A stretch of 64,000 bases of DNA from the NCBI GenBank assembly GCA_905331475.1, contig CAJNYU010001291.1, positions 124,001 through 188,000 of the forward strand, read 5' to 3'. A program made the position numbers and the translations under genes. The DNA is from Rotaria socialis. Its lineage: Eukaryota; Rotifera; Eurotatoria; Philodinida; Philodinidae. This document shows, one piece after another, positions 25,787 to 36,736 of the stretch. The notes under the pieces were generated by a model. That model was not told the DNA's origin and made no database searches. It saw nothing but the letters and a program-made list of their open reading frames with translations. Each line of letters begins with the position of its first letter. The first letter of the stretch is position 1.

Positions 25787-27242
25787 TAAGCTTTTCTCTT
25801 CATACATCGAACATAGATTTTTTTCTGATCATGATTCTATTAGTAGTCGTTACAGTTCGATAGAACTACTCGTGTTGATTACAACTATCCAATATTTTTT
25901 TAATAAGTATTAAAAAGCATAGCAAAGATTTGAATTGATTTCTGAAGATTCTGAAACTTTCGGATTTTTACCATAAATAACATGAAATTCGATTTACATT
26001 TATCGAAAATAGTTTCATTTGATTCTGATACTTTTTATTCGGATATTCATAAATTTACCGACATATTAAACATCATACCATATAGGAGTTATTTTATTGT
26101 ATACACATATTTTTATTTATCATGACTACGCTGCCATATGAACATAATCTTTACAAAAACATTAGAAAAATCATTTTACTATCGATATCAATAACTAAAT
26201 AATAGACATCGTTGAAATTTAATTAAAGCACCATGAAATTAAAATATTTGCTTTTAAACTGAACATATAAATAATAATTAATACTATTAAATATGGATTA
26301 ATTATGATGGTCTCAAAACGCAATCAACATTGTGAATAAATATTTTCTAAGAAGTAAATATTTCACTGTCTATATTTATTATAGAAAATCAGTCTTTTCT
26401 TTCGAAAGCATACAATTTAATTGCAAAATTAGTTTTCAGATAATATACAAGATTTTTTTTTAAACGTTCACATTATTGGGAGAGGCAGCTGTATTAATGT
26501 TGCTAGGACAGATTTGAGTTGTATTGAGATGCGCAACGTATAAAAAAAAGTATTATAGAAAATTTCTGAATGAACTACGTCTGTTGATTTGCCTTCATTC
26601 ACACTATGCTTATCGAACTTGTCAAAAAGAATCTGAGCATTATCAGCAAGAGCTCCATCTGAATGAATGGAACTGTTATTAAATTAACCGAGAAGAGCCA
26701 TGCAAAAAATAAATAATCTGTGAAGTTCGTGCAACACGATTGAACACAACTTGAAAATTATTAGTCAACATATTTTGTAAGATATTAGCAAAACTTTTCG
26801 TGCGTCTCATTGAAGATAGCATATCGGCCGATTTCGCGATCTAAAAGCTCACTCAAGTCATATTTTTGGTACCAACGACAGCAAGAATTTCAGCTAACAT
26901 AATGAATATAATATTTTACTTCTAAGAAAGGAAGATTTATATTTCTGTATGTCTGTATGTATATTGAACAAACTGATAAGAATTTACTTGGCAGTAGATA
27001 CATCGTGTGAGCATATGAATTTCAAACTAGTTCGTATTGATGCAGTTGAATAGAACAAAACACATGACTATGACATATGAATTTATTTAGTATATCGACT
27101 GGGATAATGTTAATATTTGAGTCAATTAAAATTATATTATCTGTATATGAAAATAGAAGTGTCAACGCTGTTCTATAATTTTTAAAATAAAATTTAAATA
27201 GTTAAATACTTCTTTTGTTTTAGATGCATAGATTTTATTCTA
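25787..27242. other. Intergenic, no gene seen
   Basis: This is AT-rich DNA up to the end of the two-TM protein gene. I see no convincing exon or transposon end. Confidence 0.5.
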
Positions 27243-27692
27243 TTAAGTGAGAAACCTATGCGCGAGATAACGTATGAGCCATGTTAAATAACCTGCTTGC
27301 ACAGCAAACAATATTAAACCGAAAAATGAAAAAATGAATGCAATATTGAACAACACTTTAACTCGAGATATTTGATTTTTCTGGGCAGCTATTCGAGCAA
27401 ATATAGTAACAATAACGGATGGTATAGTACATATCCAACAACCAAATATGCATACAATACACAGTGTGCATGCATATTTACTGCTATATGTAAGACGGCG
27501 TTCAGTTTCGAATAAAAATATTCCACCTTCGTTTGATTCTTCAACAATATCGATCATAGAATCAACTTCATATATAGGTTGTATTGGTGAAGTAGGTGAT
27601 GTCAATGAGTGTACGATCGTTTCAGATGACGATAGTGATACTGACGAAGAAACTTTTGCGTGGTTGCCTTGAAAATTGACATCAGACGCCAT
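27243..27692 (-). CDS. Two-transmembrane protein, possibly CD225/dispanin-like
   Basis: This is a single-exon frame of 149 codons. Residues 1-65 are hydrophilic and Ser/Thr-rich. A first hydrophobic segment with several Cys (about 73-96, TLCIVCIFGCWICTIP) is followed by a short polar loop (ARIAAQKNQISRVK). A second membrane segment (about 112-140) is near the end. An N-terminal cytoplasmic region, two membrane segments and a short basic loop with R/K residues resembles CD225/IFITM-type proteins, but no diagnostic motif is certain. The composition and length argue for a real gene. Confidence 0.55.
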   Translation of the reverse strand: MASDVNFQGNHAKVSSSVSLSSSETIVHSLTSPTSPIQPIYEVDSMIDIVEESNEGGIFLFETERRLTYSSKYACTLCIVCIFGCWICTIPSVIVTIFARIAAQKNQISRVKVLFNIAFIFSFFGLILFAVQAGYLTWLIRYLAHRFLT

Positions 27693-29054
27693 TTGGCGCT
27701 ATGTGTTTGTTCATTAAATGAAAGCCTTCTACGAATATAGTATGTTTCTATTGAAATAAACGTCAAAAGAGATTATCGTATAAAATACATCAAAATTAGA
27801 TTGTCATCGGCTTCTCAATTTCAAGATTATATATTCGCATGTCCTATAGAATTCTTGTTGACGAACCATTCAATGAATATCAATAGGTTTTGATTCCTAA
27901 AATCTTGATTAAGCCTTCTGATTAATTCATTGTATCGATCTATGCTTATTTTTAGGCAACATAGATATTGAAAGACATTTATCATTTACGTTTTTCTCTC
28001 TTAGAAATGTGCAGAAAATAATGTCTAATCCTTTATGAAAACGAGATCATTTTAATTATCGTATATTTTAGCTGTTTCACAGCAAAGAAATAGCTAAACT
28101 AATTTCTAATAATACAGAATTGATAAAAGAGATATTGCTATTGTTGATGCTGCTCCTGTCATGATGATACTATAGGTTGAGTGCACGTGCTAGAAGTTAT
28201 CAGATTTCTTATTGGTTAAGATGTATGTTGTTATGACGTAGGCTGCTTCACCGTTTAACAAACGAACGCACCAAGCTTTTCCTATTAAGTGATGACGTCG
28301 AATCGTTAATTGTTCTTCTTAAGAAAATTATATCTACGTCATAAATGGCAGCCATCAGCCGATGAGGTAAGATGTAAAGACAAAAATAGCATCAATCAAA
28401 GCAGTAAACAAAATTGTAGTTGAAGCATTTGGGAATAGGAAATAATTTCATTCAAACATACCTTCTTATTGGAGAGAAGCAGCTGATGGAAAAATAGATT
28501 AGCGATTGATTTACTAGATTTAATCGGAAAATATTGCTGAGTTTAACGTAATATTTGAATACTATAATTATTTTTACATGATTTTTGAAAGAAAGTTGTT
28601 GTGATGTAATTTTAGTAGAAATTGCACGGATACGATCGATAAATAGCATATTATTCATAAGTAGGAAACATGGATAAAAGATGAAGTCAATTGAATATAA
28701 AAAGATGTTCATCGATGGCACTCGTTGAGTGAGAAAAATTTATTTTAAATATTTTATTAATGGATTTTGAATAATCCTTCACAAGTTAATTTGAATATAA
28801 TCTTTTATTTATCAGATTTTATGTCGTTTCTATGAGAAACAGAAAAAGAAAACAGAGTGGCTAACTCAGACAAATACTCTTGTCGTGATCGAATAGCACT
28901 CGTAAGAACAATAACACGCACATAATCAACAACAGCAAATGTAACAACAACGTTTTAATTAAAAAACATAGGCACGTTTCTAAGATTTTCCTTGTTCATT
29001 AATACTAGTAAATGAAATTTCAATCATGGACAACCTATTTAATATCACGAGAGG
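27693..29054. other. Intergenic between two minus-strand genes
   Basis: No protein-like ORF is seen. It should contain the promoter of the two-TM gene at its left edge and the 3' UTR of the His-rich gene at its right edge. Confidence 0.5.
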
Positions 29055-29883
29055 CTAGTTTCGATGGTTGGCACTGCATACGTCACATCGACAGTCAGGA
29101 TATTTCCGAGGAGATAACTTGTGTTCTGAGATATTCATCGATGTTCTACTCATTTTAGTAGATGATTCGTACCATTTTGGCGCAACATAATGATATTCAG
29201 GAGATTTCCATACCTTTGGTCCATGAACTGTATTGACAGGCATGTACCACCAGCGAGGATCGTATGTTTCTATTTCTTTTACATGATGATGATGTTGATG
29301 ATGATGATGGTGGTGACGATGTCGATGATGGTGTTTGTGTGAATGAGAGGAGTGCTGATGATTATGATAAAGAGGCTCATATTCATGATCAACTGGATTA
29401 TAATTAGATAAATATCTGAAATGATAATCTGATGATGTTGGAACATATCCATAAGGATGGTGTTGATGACGTTGGTGAGAATGATCGTTAATCGACGGTA
29501 AATGAACATGTTCTTTGTGATGATTTTCCCTCGATTGAAGAACAGTGTATGGCTTTGATTGATGATTAGGTTTCGACGGAGATACAGGAAGTTGTACAGT
29601 TTCGTCAATATCAACTATAGTTGTTTATAGATATACGGTCAAAAATACTGTATAGAGTTCATGTAATATATGACTTACCAACACCTGTCGGTACGATTCG
29701 CTCTCTCATCGACTGATTAGTATAAGGTGGTACATATCCCGGTCCCGGTGAATATTCCGATACTTCGAGAGATTGAGCATCTGTTTCAGTGAATAATGGG
29801 CTTCTCGATCGTTCCTTATTATTTTCATTCTTATTCGTTGTACCTTCTTGATGTTTTTTCTTGTCGTGTTTTTCTCTTGGCAT
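29055..29883 (-). CDS. His-rich low-complexity protein, function unknown
   Basis: Two exons, 29679-29883 and 29055-29614, join across a 64-bp GT-AG intron into 254 residues. The N-terminus is very basic and polar (MPREKHDKKKHQEG). A Pro/Gly/Tyr stretch (SPGPGYVPPYTNQ) and many Tyr and Pro residues follow. Residues about 152-179 are a dense His tract with alternating HH, HR and HQ. The C-terminal part has WWY, SPEYHYVAPKWYE and a Cys cluster CRCDVC near the end. No signal peptide or membrane segment is seen. His-rich plus CxCxxC suggests metal binding, or a condensate-prone scaffold, as inference only. The His tract is encoded by an unstable (GAT)n-like DNA stretch. Confidence 0.7.
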
Positions 29884-32800
29884 CTTATGTTATGAGTATG
29901 AAACAAATGAATTTCATTTTCTCTTTTTTTTTCCTTTTTCGTTTAATTGATGCAGAAAAAAGAAAAAACCACTCGATTAATAAGATCACATGCACTAAAC
30001 CATACTTTTGCTTTCGTTTTGATTTTTTTCCTTGGCAACTTGAAGTTTGTTTCGCATACTTGTTTTGACCTTCGCCCATAGCAATCGCGTAGTATTAGCA
30101 ATACGTGACAGCCAAAAGAATGTCACAATTTTTTCGATGTATTCTGAAATTTAGTTATACCAAGTAAAAAACATTTACATACGAATTTAAACACTAATCA
30201 TGTCTTTTTTCTTTCTGTGCTTGAAAAGTTGATGTAACCTATGGCTGACTATTGCACAATGAAACTATTTCTGTTCGTTTTGTTTTTTCTACTTCAATTA
30301 GACGAGTTTCTTTTTATTTGCTTATCGATGTGTCTGTCAAGCAAATTCCTACCAAACAACAGAAATGTTCATCATGATTTTTTTCTACTCTCTCATTTTT
30401 TTTAATCAAAATACTATGTGGACAAACAAGATGTTGATCGTATCGAAAATTTTGATGAGCTAGTTTCGTAAGAACTTTTATCTACTTTTTTACTTGAATT
30501 GAATACTTGCACATTGTTATCTTTGTCTATAGAGTATCAATGAAACCTTGTCTTCAGTTTTTTCTATCCTTGTTATTTTCAAAATAATTCTTGTCTATAA
30601 TCATTTTATTGAATTCATTCTCGTCACTTTTTTTCGCCGAAGTTTTCACTCGCTCGAAATTGAAGAATTCGTCATCGGCTTGCTGGTCAAAAACAAATTA
30701 GAAGCTCTATTTGTTGTACTACCAAGTGCAAAAGAAGAGAAGCTGAATTTTACTTGTGTTTTAAACAAGTGCTAGGCCATAAAAAAACAAATCTGTGTTA
30801 GTTGACATTGCGCACAATTTTTGATTGATCTAATGAGCAAAGAGTGATATAGAATGAAATGGGTTATTTCTTCGTTCGAATATGTTATTTTTTTCGTTTG
30901 CTAATTGTAATAATATTATTAAGCTTCTGTAATCGACTTTGTGTCAGTAGTAATAGAAATACAACCTGAAATGATTGTGTATTAAGAGAAATCTGTTTTG
31001 AATATTTATATATACAGAAATAAAAATTCCTTACCAACGGAGGCCACTAATGTGTGTCGTCAGAAAATGGGAAATTGCAATATGGCTATGCGATCAAACA
31101 GTTCTTTTAACACTATGGATATAGAATTCCATAGTATACTAGAGACTAAGTTTCTACAAGGCGTACATTTTTACAAAGTATGAAAATCAAAGATAAGTGT
31201 ATCAATTTGTTTATCTTCGACTTTATTTAGATCTAATTGAAAACTAATGTAGTAAAAGTTTTGCTTTACTGATGAAATTCGAATGCTGTTTTCGTAAGAA
31301 TGTGTTTCATTCTTTACTCAATTTGTTTTACTTCTAAATAAACCAATATTAATTTTTGTGTTTATTTTAACAGATGTTTTTCGAAACAAGCTTGTAGATA
31401 TATTTAATATTCAATATTTTGAAAAAAGATATCATAAACTTATAGTTTACATGAATAAATAATGTAAAAAAACTTACTGAAAAATATAATCTGCATCTTT
31501 CTATTTAATTGTTTTTATTTTAGAAGTATTGTTGAAGTTATTCTTACATTCAATATTAACAATTAAGTAAACTTACCTGACTTTTTCATCAAATAAAACA
31601 GTATTCTATTGTCTGTAAACATCAGGGAATAGTTTATGTAGTCTTTGAACAATGTCACTTAAATACACACATATAATACGATATAGTTCAGAAAAAAAGT
31701 CAATATTAAGTATTTTCTGATCATATTTCAATCATCAAGACATTCAATAGAAATAGTAATAAGAAAACTCATTTATTTCGCTACCTTTTCTTGAATTGCA
31801 TTCTATGAACTTTGATAGATAAGTAATTCTAAATTTTCTTTAAACACTCTTGTGAAATAAATTTATTAAAATATAAAGTATACTTCGTTTTTTTTATTCA
31901 ATGATATTGATTATCTAACTACAATTGAATAACAAACACATCGGCTCCTTAACGGCAGAAGTCTTGTGATTTTTATCATATACGATAAAAAAAATCGAAG
32001 GAAATTATTTCTTATTCAGAATAATACAAACAGACAAGCAAATGTATTTTTGGTTTCGTTATTTACTCAATGCGATAAAACCACTGGCAGGCATGTAAAC
32101 ATTGAAACTTATAAATTTAATATTCAGCCTATTTCGAGTAAAAGAATCAACATGTTAGTCATCATATATTTTACTATGACTAATTTATTTATAGAGTCAT
32201 ATGGTTTCACTGAAACAGTATTACAATCGAATGTTTTATCGAAAATTTGTTTCTTTTCGTTCATTAGCGATAGTTAAATGTTGAGCCTTCAGAATTTTCG
32301 TAAGCTTAATAGAAATAGTCGTTTACAACACAATCGAGATCGTCAGAAATATCACACAGAATATTATATTTATTTGAGTTCGTATAAACATAGATGTTTT
32401 CCTTTGTCAGAAAGATTGGAGGTACCATATAAATAATTATTTTTCTTGATAATTTTTTTTTGTCTATTTTTCTTAATAGAAAGGAACAAAACACAAGTCA
32501 AATCCTTTTCAGATAGAGCTCACGAGGGAGGATCACCAAGTGTTGAATCGCTTTTGCGTTGAAACTACTTAGATTATGTAGCTTCCAAGGAGTTATGAAT
32601 ACGCTAAAAATATTTTGGGCGGATAGCTTATTGTGACGAAACTAGGCCATTTCTAAGGTATGAGTTTTTTTTTTAATGCCTGCCCCCGCCCCCAGGGACA
32701 TTAAAAAAATTGATGTTCGAATTTTGACTTGAAACTTTTCATAGAAAGACTCGCTAAGGAGAACAACTTTTTGTGAACGTTTCAGACTTTTCTACTATTG

Positions 32801-33011
32801 CTATCGTTAGACACGGGTATTATGAAATTTTTATTGTATATCTTTCAAATGAAGTAGCAAATTTAATGAAACAGGCCTGCATGAGGCGTAGTTTTGTCGG
32901 TTGGTAAGCTTTAAAAAATAAAAATTTCAAATGTAAGTTTAGTATATTTTTGTTCACATAAAATATAGTTCAATTTTCAATTATTACACCAAACAAGCAA
33001 ATAAGAAGAAA
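29884..33011. other. Gene-free AT-rich intergenic DNA
   Basis: Frames here are short and without recognisable composition. A C-rich island (GCCCCCGCCCCCAGGG core) lies near 32683-32700 in otherwise AT-rich DNA and may be a transposon relic. Confidence 0.45.
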
Positions 33012-33377
33012 TACCCATGTTGGAAAAACTGGCGTAAAATTGACGGTTTACCGCGGTTTTACCGCTCCGGTTACCGGCTCCCATCAACACAAATTTACCG
33101 CGGTAAACCGGGGGTTTCGGGAAACACCGCGGTTTACCGCCGGTATTTTTCGATTAACCGGTTAACTGAGCGTTTATAAAAAATTGTTGCTAAAAGTCAT
33201 TGATCGGGTTATTTTAGGCATCTTTTTTTCCTATATGATGCATGTAAAAAAATGGTACCGGAAAAACTAGCGGTATTACCGCTCCGGTTACCGGCTCCCA
33301 TTTCATACAAATTTACCGCTTTTCTAAAATTACCGCGGTTTACCACAAAAATTGAAGCGGTATTCGCGACATGGGTA
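33012..33377. repeat. Word-repeat island (CCGCGGTTTACCG)
   Basis: Variants of TTACCGCGGTTTACCG and CGGTTACCGGCTCCCAT occur many times in both orientations. A longer block (from GGAAAAACT to ACAAATTTACCGC) is present twice in direct orientation, near 33023 and 33259. The outer ends CCCATGT and ACATGGG are inverted and flanked by TA, so the island may be a TA-targeted foldback element. No ORF is credible. Confidence 0.6.
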
Positions 33378-33649
33378 GGTACAGGGGCGTTTTTGAAACA
33401 AAAAAGAAATAAAACAGCACTTGAACATTCATTTAAAGCATACTGTAACACTAATTATTAGTACTAACCTTCACTCGTCGGTCTTTCTTTAGAGACTAAA
33501 AGTTAAAAAAGGTAGTGAGTTAATAATATTGATCGAATATTGAAAAATCGGAAATGACGACAGAACTTATCAATTCATCAGCGCGCGTTGACAAATTGAC
33601 ATTATCCAATAAATCACGCTCAACTGCACATAACAGCAAATATTCTAAC

Positions 33650-34500
33650 TTTTAGCCACAAGAAACTGATCAAGAACTATACCCAGGACGAACATTACAG
33701 TGGCCGTAAACGGCCGTAACCGTCAGAGTTATGACCGTATACGGGCCGTAAATAACCTGTTTGGTATGCCCGTATTACGGCCGTAACCCACCGTGACGTA
33801 AACGGTGAAACCCACCTACCGTAAACGGTGAAACCCAACCACCATAAACGTTAAAAACAGTGCCGTGACACGGTCGTATTTTGAACGAAACGACAGTTTA
33901 CGACAACGAGAATCGCCGTATCTTAACATATACAGCCGTTTACGACCACCNNNNNNNNNNNNNNNNNNNNNNNNNNNNNNNNNNNNNNNNNNNNNNNNNN
34001 NNNNNNNNNNNNNNNNNNNNNNNNNNNNNNNNNNNNNNNNNNNNNNNNNNNNNNAAATCTTTTTGAAATCCAAATTAAATCTCTTTGAAATCTAAACGAA
34101 ATCTTTTTGAAATCCGAATGAAATCTGTTTGAGTTGCAGGTGAAATCATCGAGAATAACGAATGGAAAACGGCCGTTTACTTTGATGTACGGTAGTCGTG
34201 GTGGTCGTAAACGGCTGTATATGTTAAGATACGGCGATTCTCGTTGTCGTAAACTGTCGTTTCGTTCAAAATACGACAGTGTCACGGCACTGTTTTTAAC
34301 GTTTATGGTGGTTGGGTTTCACCGTTTACGGTAGGTGGGTTTCACCGTTTACGTCACGGTGGGTTACGGCCGTAATACGGGCATACCAAACAGGTTATTT
34401 ACGGCCCGTATACGGTCATAACTCTGACGGTTACGGCCGTTTACGGCCACTGTAATGTTCGTCCTGGGTATAGTTCTTGATCAGTTTCTTGTGGCTAAAA
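33650..34500. repeat. Large palindrome with 301-bp arms around a 104-base N gap
   Basis: 33650-33950 and 34200-34500 are reverse complements with only a few differences (for example CACGGTCG against CGACAGTG). The gap 33951-34054 and about 145 bp of AAATCTTTTTGAAATCC-like repeats lie between. The arms are packed with the word CCGTAAACGG in both orientations. The outermost 50 bp of each arm look like ordinary flanking DNA rather than transposon, starting TTTTAGCCACAAG. Confidence 0.85.
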
Positions 34501-35005
34501 CTTCTTTCACTAGTTGCAGTTGGTATTGGTAATGTTAATATGTAATTATATACGCTTGATAATCTTGGATATAAGTGTCCGGATTGCTGTAATAACTGTA
34601 CAATATGGAATATCTAAAAAAAAATGAGTGGCAGTAATTGAACGATCAGTACCAGTCTTTTTACAGTTTTCTTCCCTTCTCGTTATTTTTCAATGAGCCT
34701 GGTCTAATTCTGAAAAGTAAATAATTTTAGCAGCACAAAAAAAAATTATAGTGCTCTTCGTCCAGTGCTGTGTTGAACAAAGTAGTAGCACAACAGTCGG
34801 ATAATGTTGGTGATCATGTTCCGTCACTCTCTTTAATGTTCTTTTCTTTTTCTTCCAGATTTCTTCTTGTAAATAAATATAGGACAGACAGAAATGCAAC
34901 AGCTTGAATGGATCGTCATCTTCAAATTGGAATATTCACATAATTTATTTAAATAAAGTCAATCGTTGATACATATTAGAGATTTGAAAAAGGATCTATC
35001 TATTA
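34501..35005. other. Intergenic, no gene seen
   Basis: This is AT-rich spacer between two inverted-repeat structures. No protein-like ORF is seen. Confidence 0.45.
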
Positions 35006-35441
35006 GCTCATTTAAAAAAATATTGTCGTTTCGCAAAGATTATATCTTCATTATCAGGATAGTTGTGTAGGAAAAAGAAGAATTTAAAGATTTTATACAT
35101 ATTTGTTGTTGTGAATGCACTATGACGCATGGCGTTGGACATAAGTTGAATGTTAACTTTTTGATGTTATTGCTAGTAGAGAGAGGAAGAGAGATAATGC
35201 TGCTAACCAGTTCCATTATAGTTTCTCCCTCTTTATTTTCTTTTTTTCTTTTTTTTCTCCCTCTTTCTCTCGCTCTCTCTCCACTAGTAATAACATCAAC
35301 AAGGTAACGTTCAACTTATGTCCAAAACCACGCCCTGCAATACAACATAGAATCTTTAAATATTTCTTTTCTCGTGCACAACTATCTTGATAATGAAGAT
35401 ATAATATAATGTTCGAAACGGCAATACTTTTTAAAAATGAG
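35006..35441. mobile_element. Foldback MITE, 436 bp, with TTA flanks
   Basis: Arms of about 165-180 bp (about 35006-35187 and 35273-35441) are reverse complements at roughly 80%. They share blocks such as TTGGACATAAGTTGAA and TGATGTTATT. The centre is a purine tract followed by a pyrimidine tract. TTA lies outside both ends (35003-35005 and 35442-35444), as in PIF/Harbinger elements. The mirrored frames in the two arms are products of the palindrome, not genes. Confidence 0.7.
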
Positions 35442-35784
35442 TTAAAAAATAGATTGTTTTTCAAGTAAAATGAATCAATAAATGCTATATCCATATATAC
35501 TAGTACATTTTCTCTCTCCTTCTTCCTCTCATGCAATTAAATAAATTATGATATACGCTGTTGTTAAATCTCTCATAATATAAAAGTTTCAAAATTTTTG
35601 CCCATTCATGAAAACAAATAGATTAGAGATAATTTACAAAAGAAAAGGAACGCAAGAAAATGATGGTCGAATAAAACTAATGTATTTTTTTCAACTACTT
35701 CTCGTTTTTATCGTCAAGGAAACCTAGATCTTATGCTAATTCGGTAATCTTTTAATTAATCAAAATATATATATTTCAATTATT

Positions 35785-35833
35785 GGGGGAGGGGGGGGGT
35801 AACCCCCGTCACCCCCAGTCGGGGCACCCCTGA
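35785..35833. repeat. G/C-rich palindromic patch
   Basis: GGGGGGTAACCCCC is followed by CACCCCCAGTCGGGGCACCCCTG. The final CAGTCGGGGCACCCCTG resembles the end of a hAT element read in reverse; no partner end was found nearby, so it may be a truncated copy. Confidence 0.45.
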
Positions 35834-36057
35834 GGACAGGGTAGAGTAAAGATAATGCAGCGAATGTTTAAAAAACTAAAATTTCTGATTGTATTAATAG
35901 ACTATTTTAGTAACACAACTTAGGAGACACCCATGATGTTTATGTGATTTGAATAATAAACAATGACTTTTTCAATATAATATCAATTGTTTGAAAACAA
36001 TGAGAACAATAGGTCATCTTTCATTGCTTTCACGCTTTATCAAATATAGCAAACATA

Positions 36058-36236
36058 CAGTAAAACTTCTATTAGTGAGCACCTCTCTATAGTGAAAAAC
36101 CTCCTCATTATAAACATTTTCGAAAAGTCTAAAAGATCGATTTTTGCTAGAAGTGTACGTCTCTATACTGAACACATTGTTATATTGAACACTTTTTCTC
36201 GATCCAAATGATGTTCAGTATAAAGAGTATTTGCTG
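36058..36236. mobile_element. Pogo/Tc1-mariner-like MITE, 179 bp
   Basis: It begins CAGTAAAACTTCTATTAGTGAG, of which the first 15 bases fit pogo-type ends, and finishes with the imperfect complement ACTGTTTATAC-like TATAAAGAGTATTTGCTG. TA lies outside both ends (36056-36057 and 36237-36238). Inside, TCTCTATAnTGAA recurs in both orientations. No ORF is present. Confidence 0.6.
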
Positions 36237-36736
36237 TATTTATATTTGCTTATTGTTGAAAACTAATTAAAAATACAGAAATAGAACAAATATTCGTATT
36301 AACGTCTTCCAGAATCTGGAAACCTAGACATCTACTGGAGTATGGATACAAAATTTATATTGCTCGCTAGGGTAGGGTTAGAGTACAAAAAAAGCTTACC
36401 CTGCAGGATTCTACCTATGAGTTCTTCTAGTTGACCTAAAGTACTAGAACAGTTCTGTTGAACTGAACTAAACTGTTCGAATATTATCAATTTAATATAA
36501 AAGATGATGATAGTAATTAATTTTATCACTTTAAATTGAATTAATCATAAAATAAAACTAATTAGTCTATTCGCAATCACATATCAATCTCGTTTTAAAG
36601 TCACATTATATTATCTTCATTTCGATGCCTATTGCAAATGTGCCATCAATAAATAAATCACTCTCTTTTCTTATTTTTATTTCAAAATGAGAAAAAACAT
36701 AACAATATAAATGGTAAAGAACTGAATCTTTTTCTA
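36237..36736. other. Intergenic, 3' side of the PPR gene
   Basis: This is AT-rich DNA with a small TAGGGTAGGGTTAG / TACCCTGCAGG patch near 36368-36405. The minus-strand PPR gene would end its transcript here. Confidence 0.4.

Noticed and set aside
33816-34334. Several frames in the CCGTAAACGG palindrome
   Set aside because: The same peptide appears from both arms because the DNA is palindromic and repeated, and the frames cross N.
35122-35536. Two similar frames sharing GHKLNV and LLLVER
   Set aside because: They are the two arms of one foldback read in opposite directions, not a gene pair.
36366-36405. Telomere-like GGGTAGGGTTAG
   Set aside because: It is a single short occurrence without tandem repetition; the nearby TACCCTG fits a degraded inverted repeat better.
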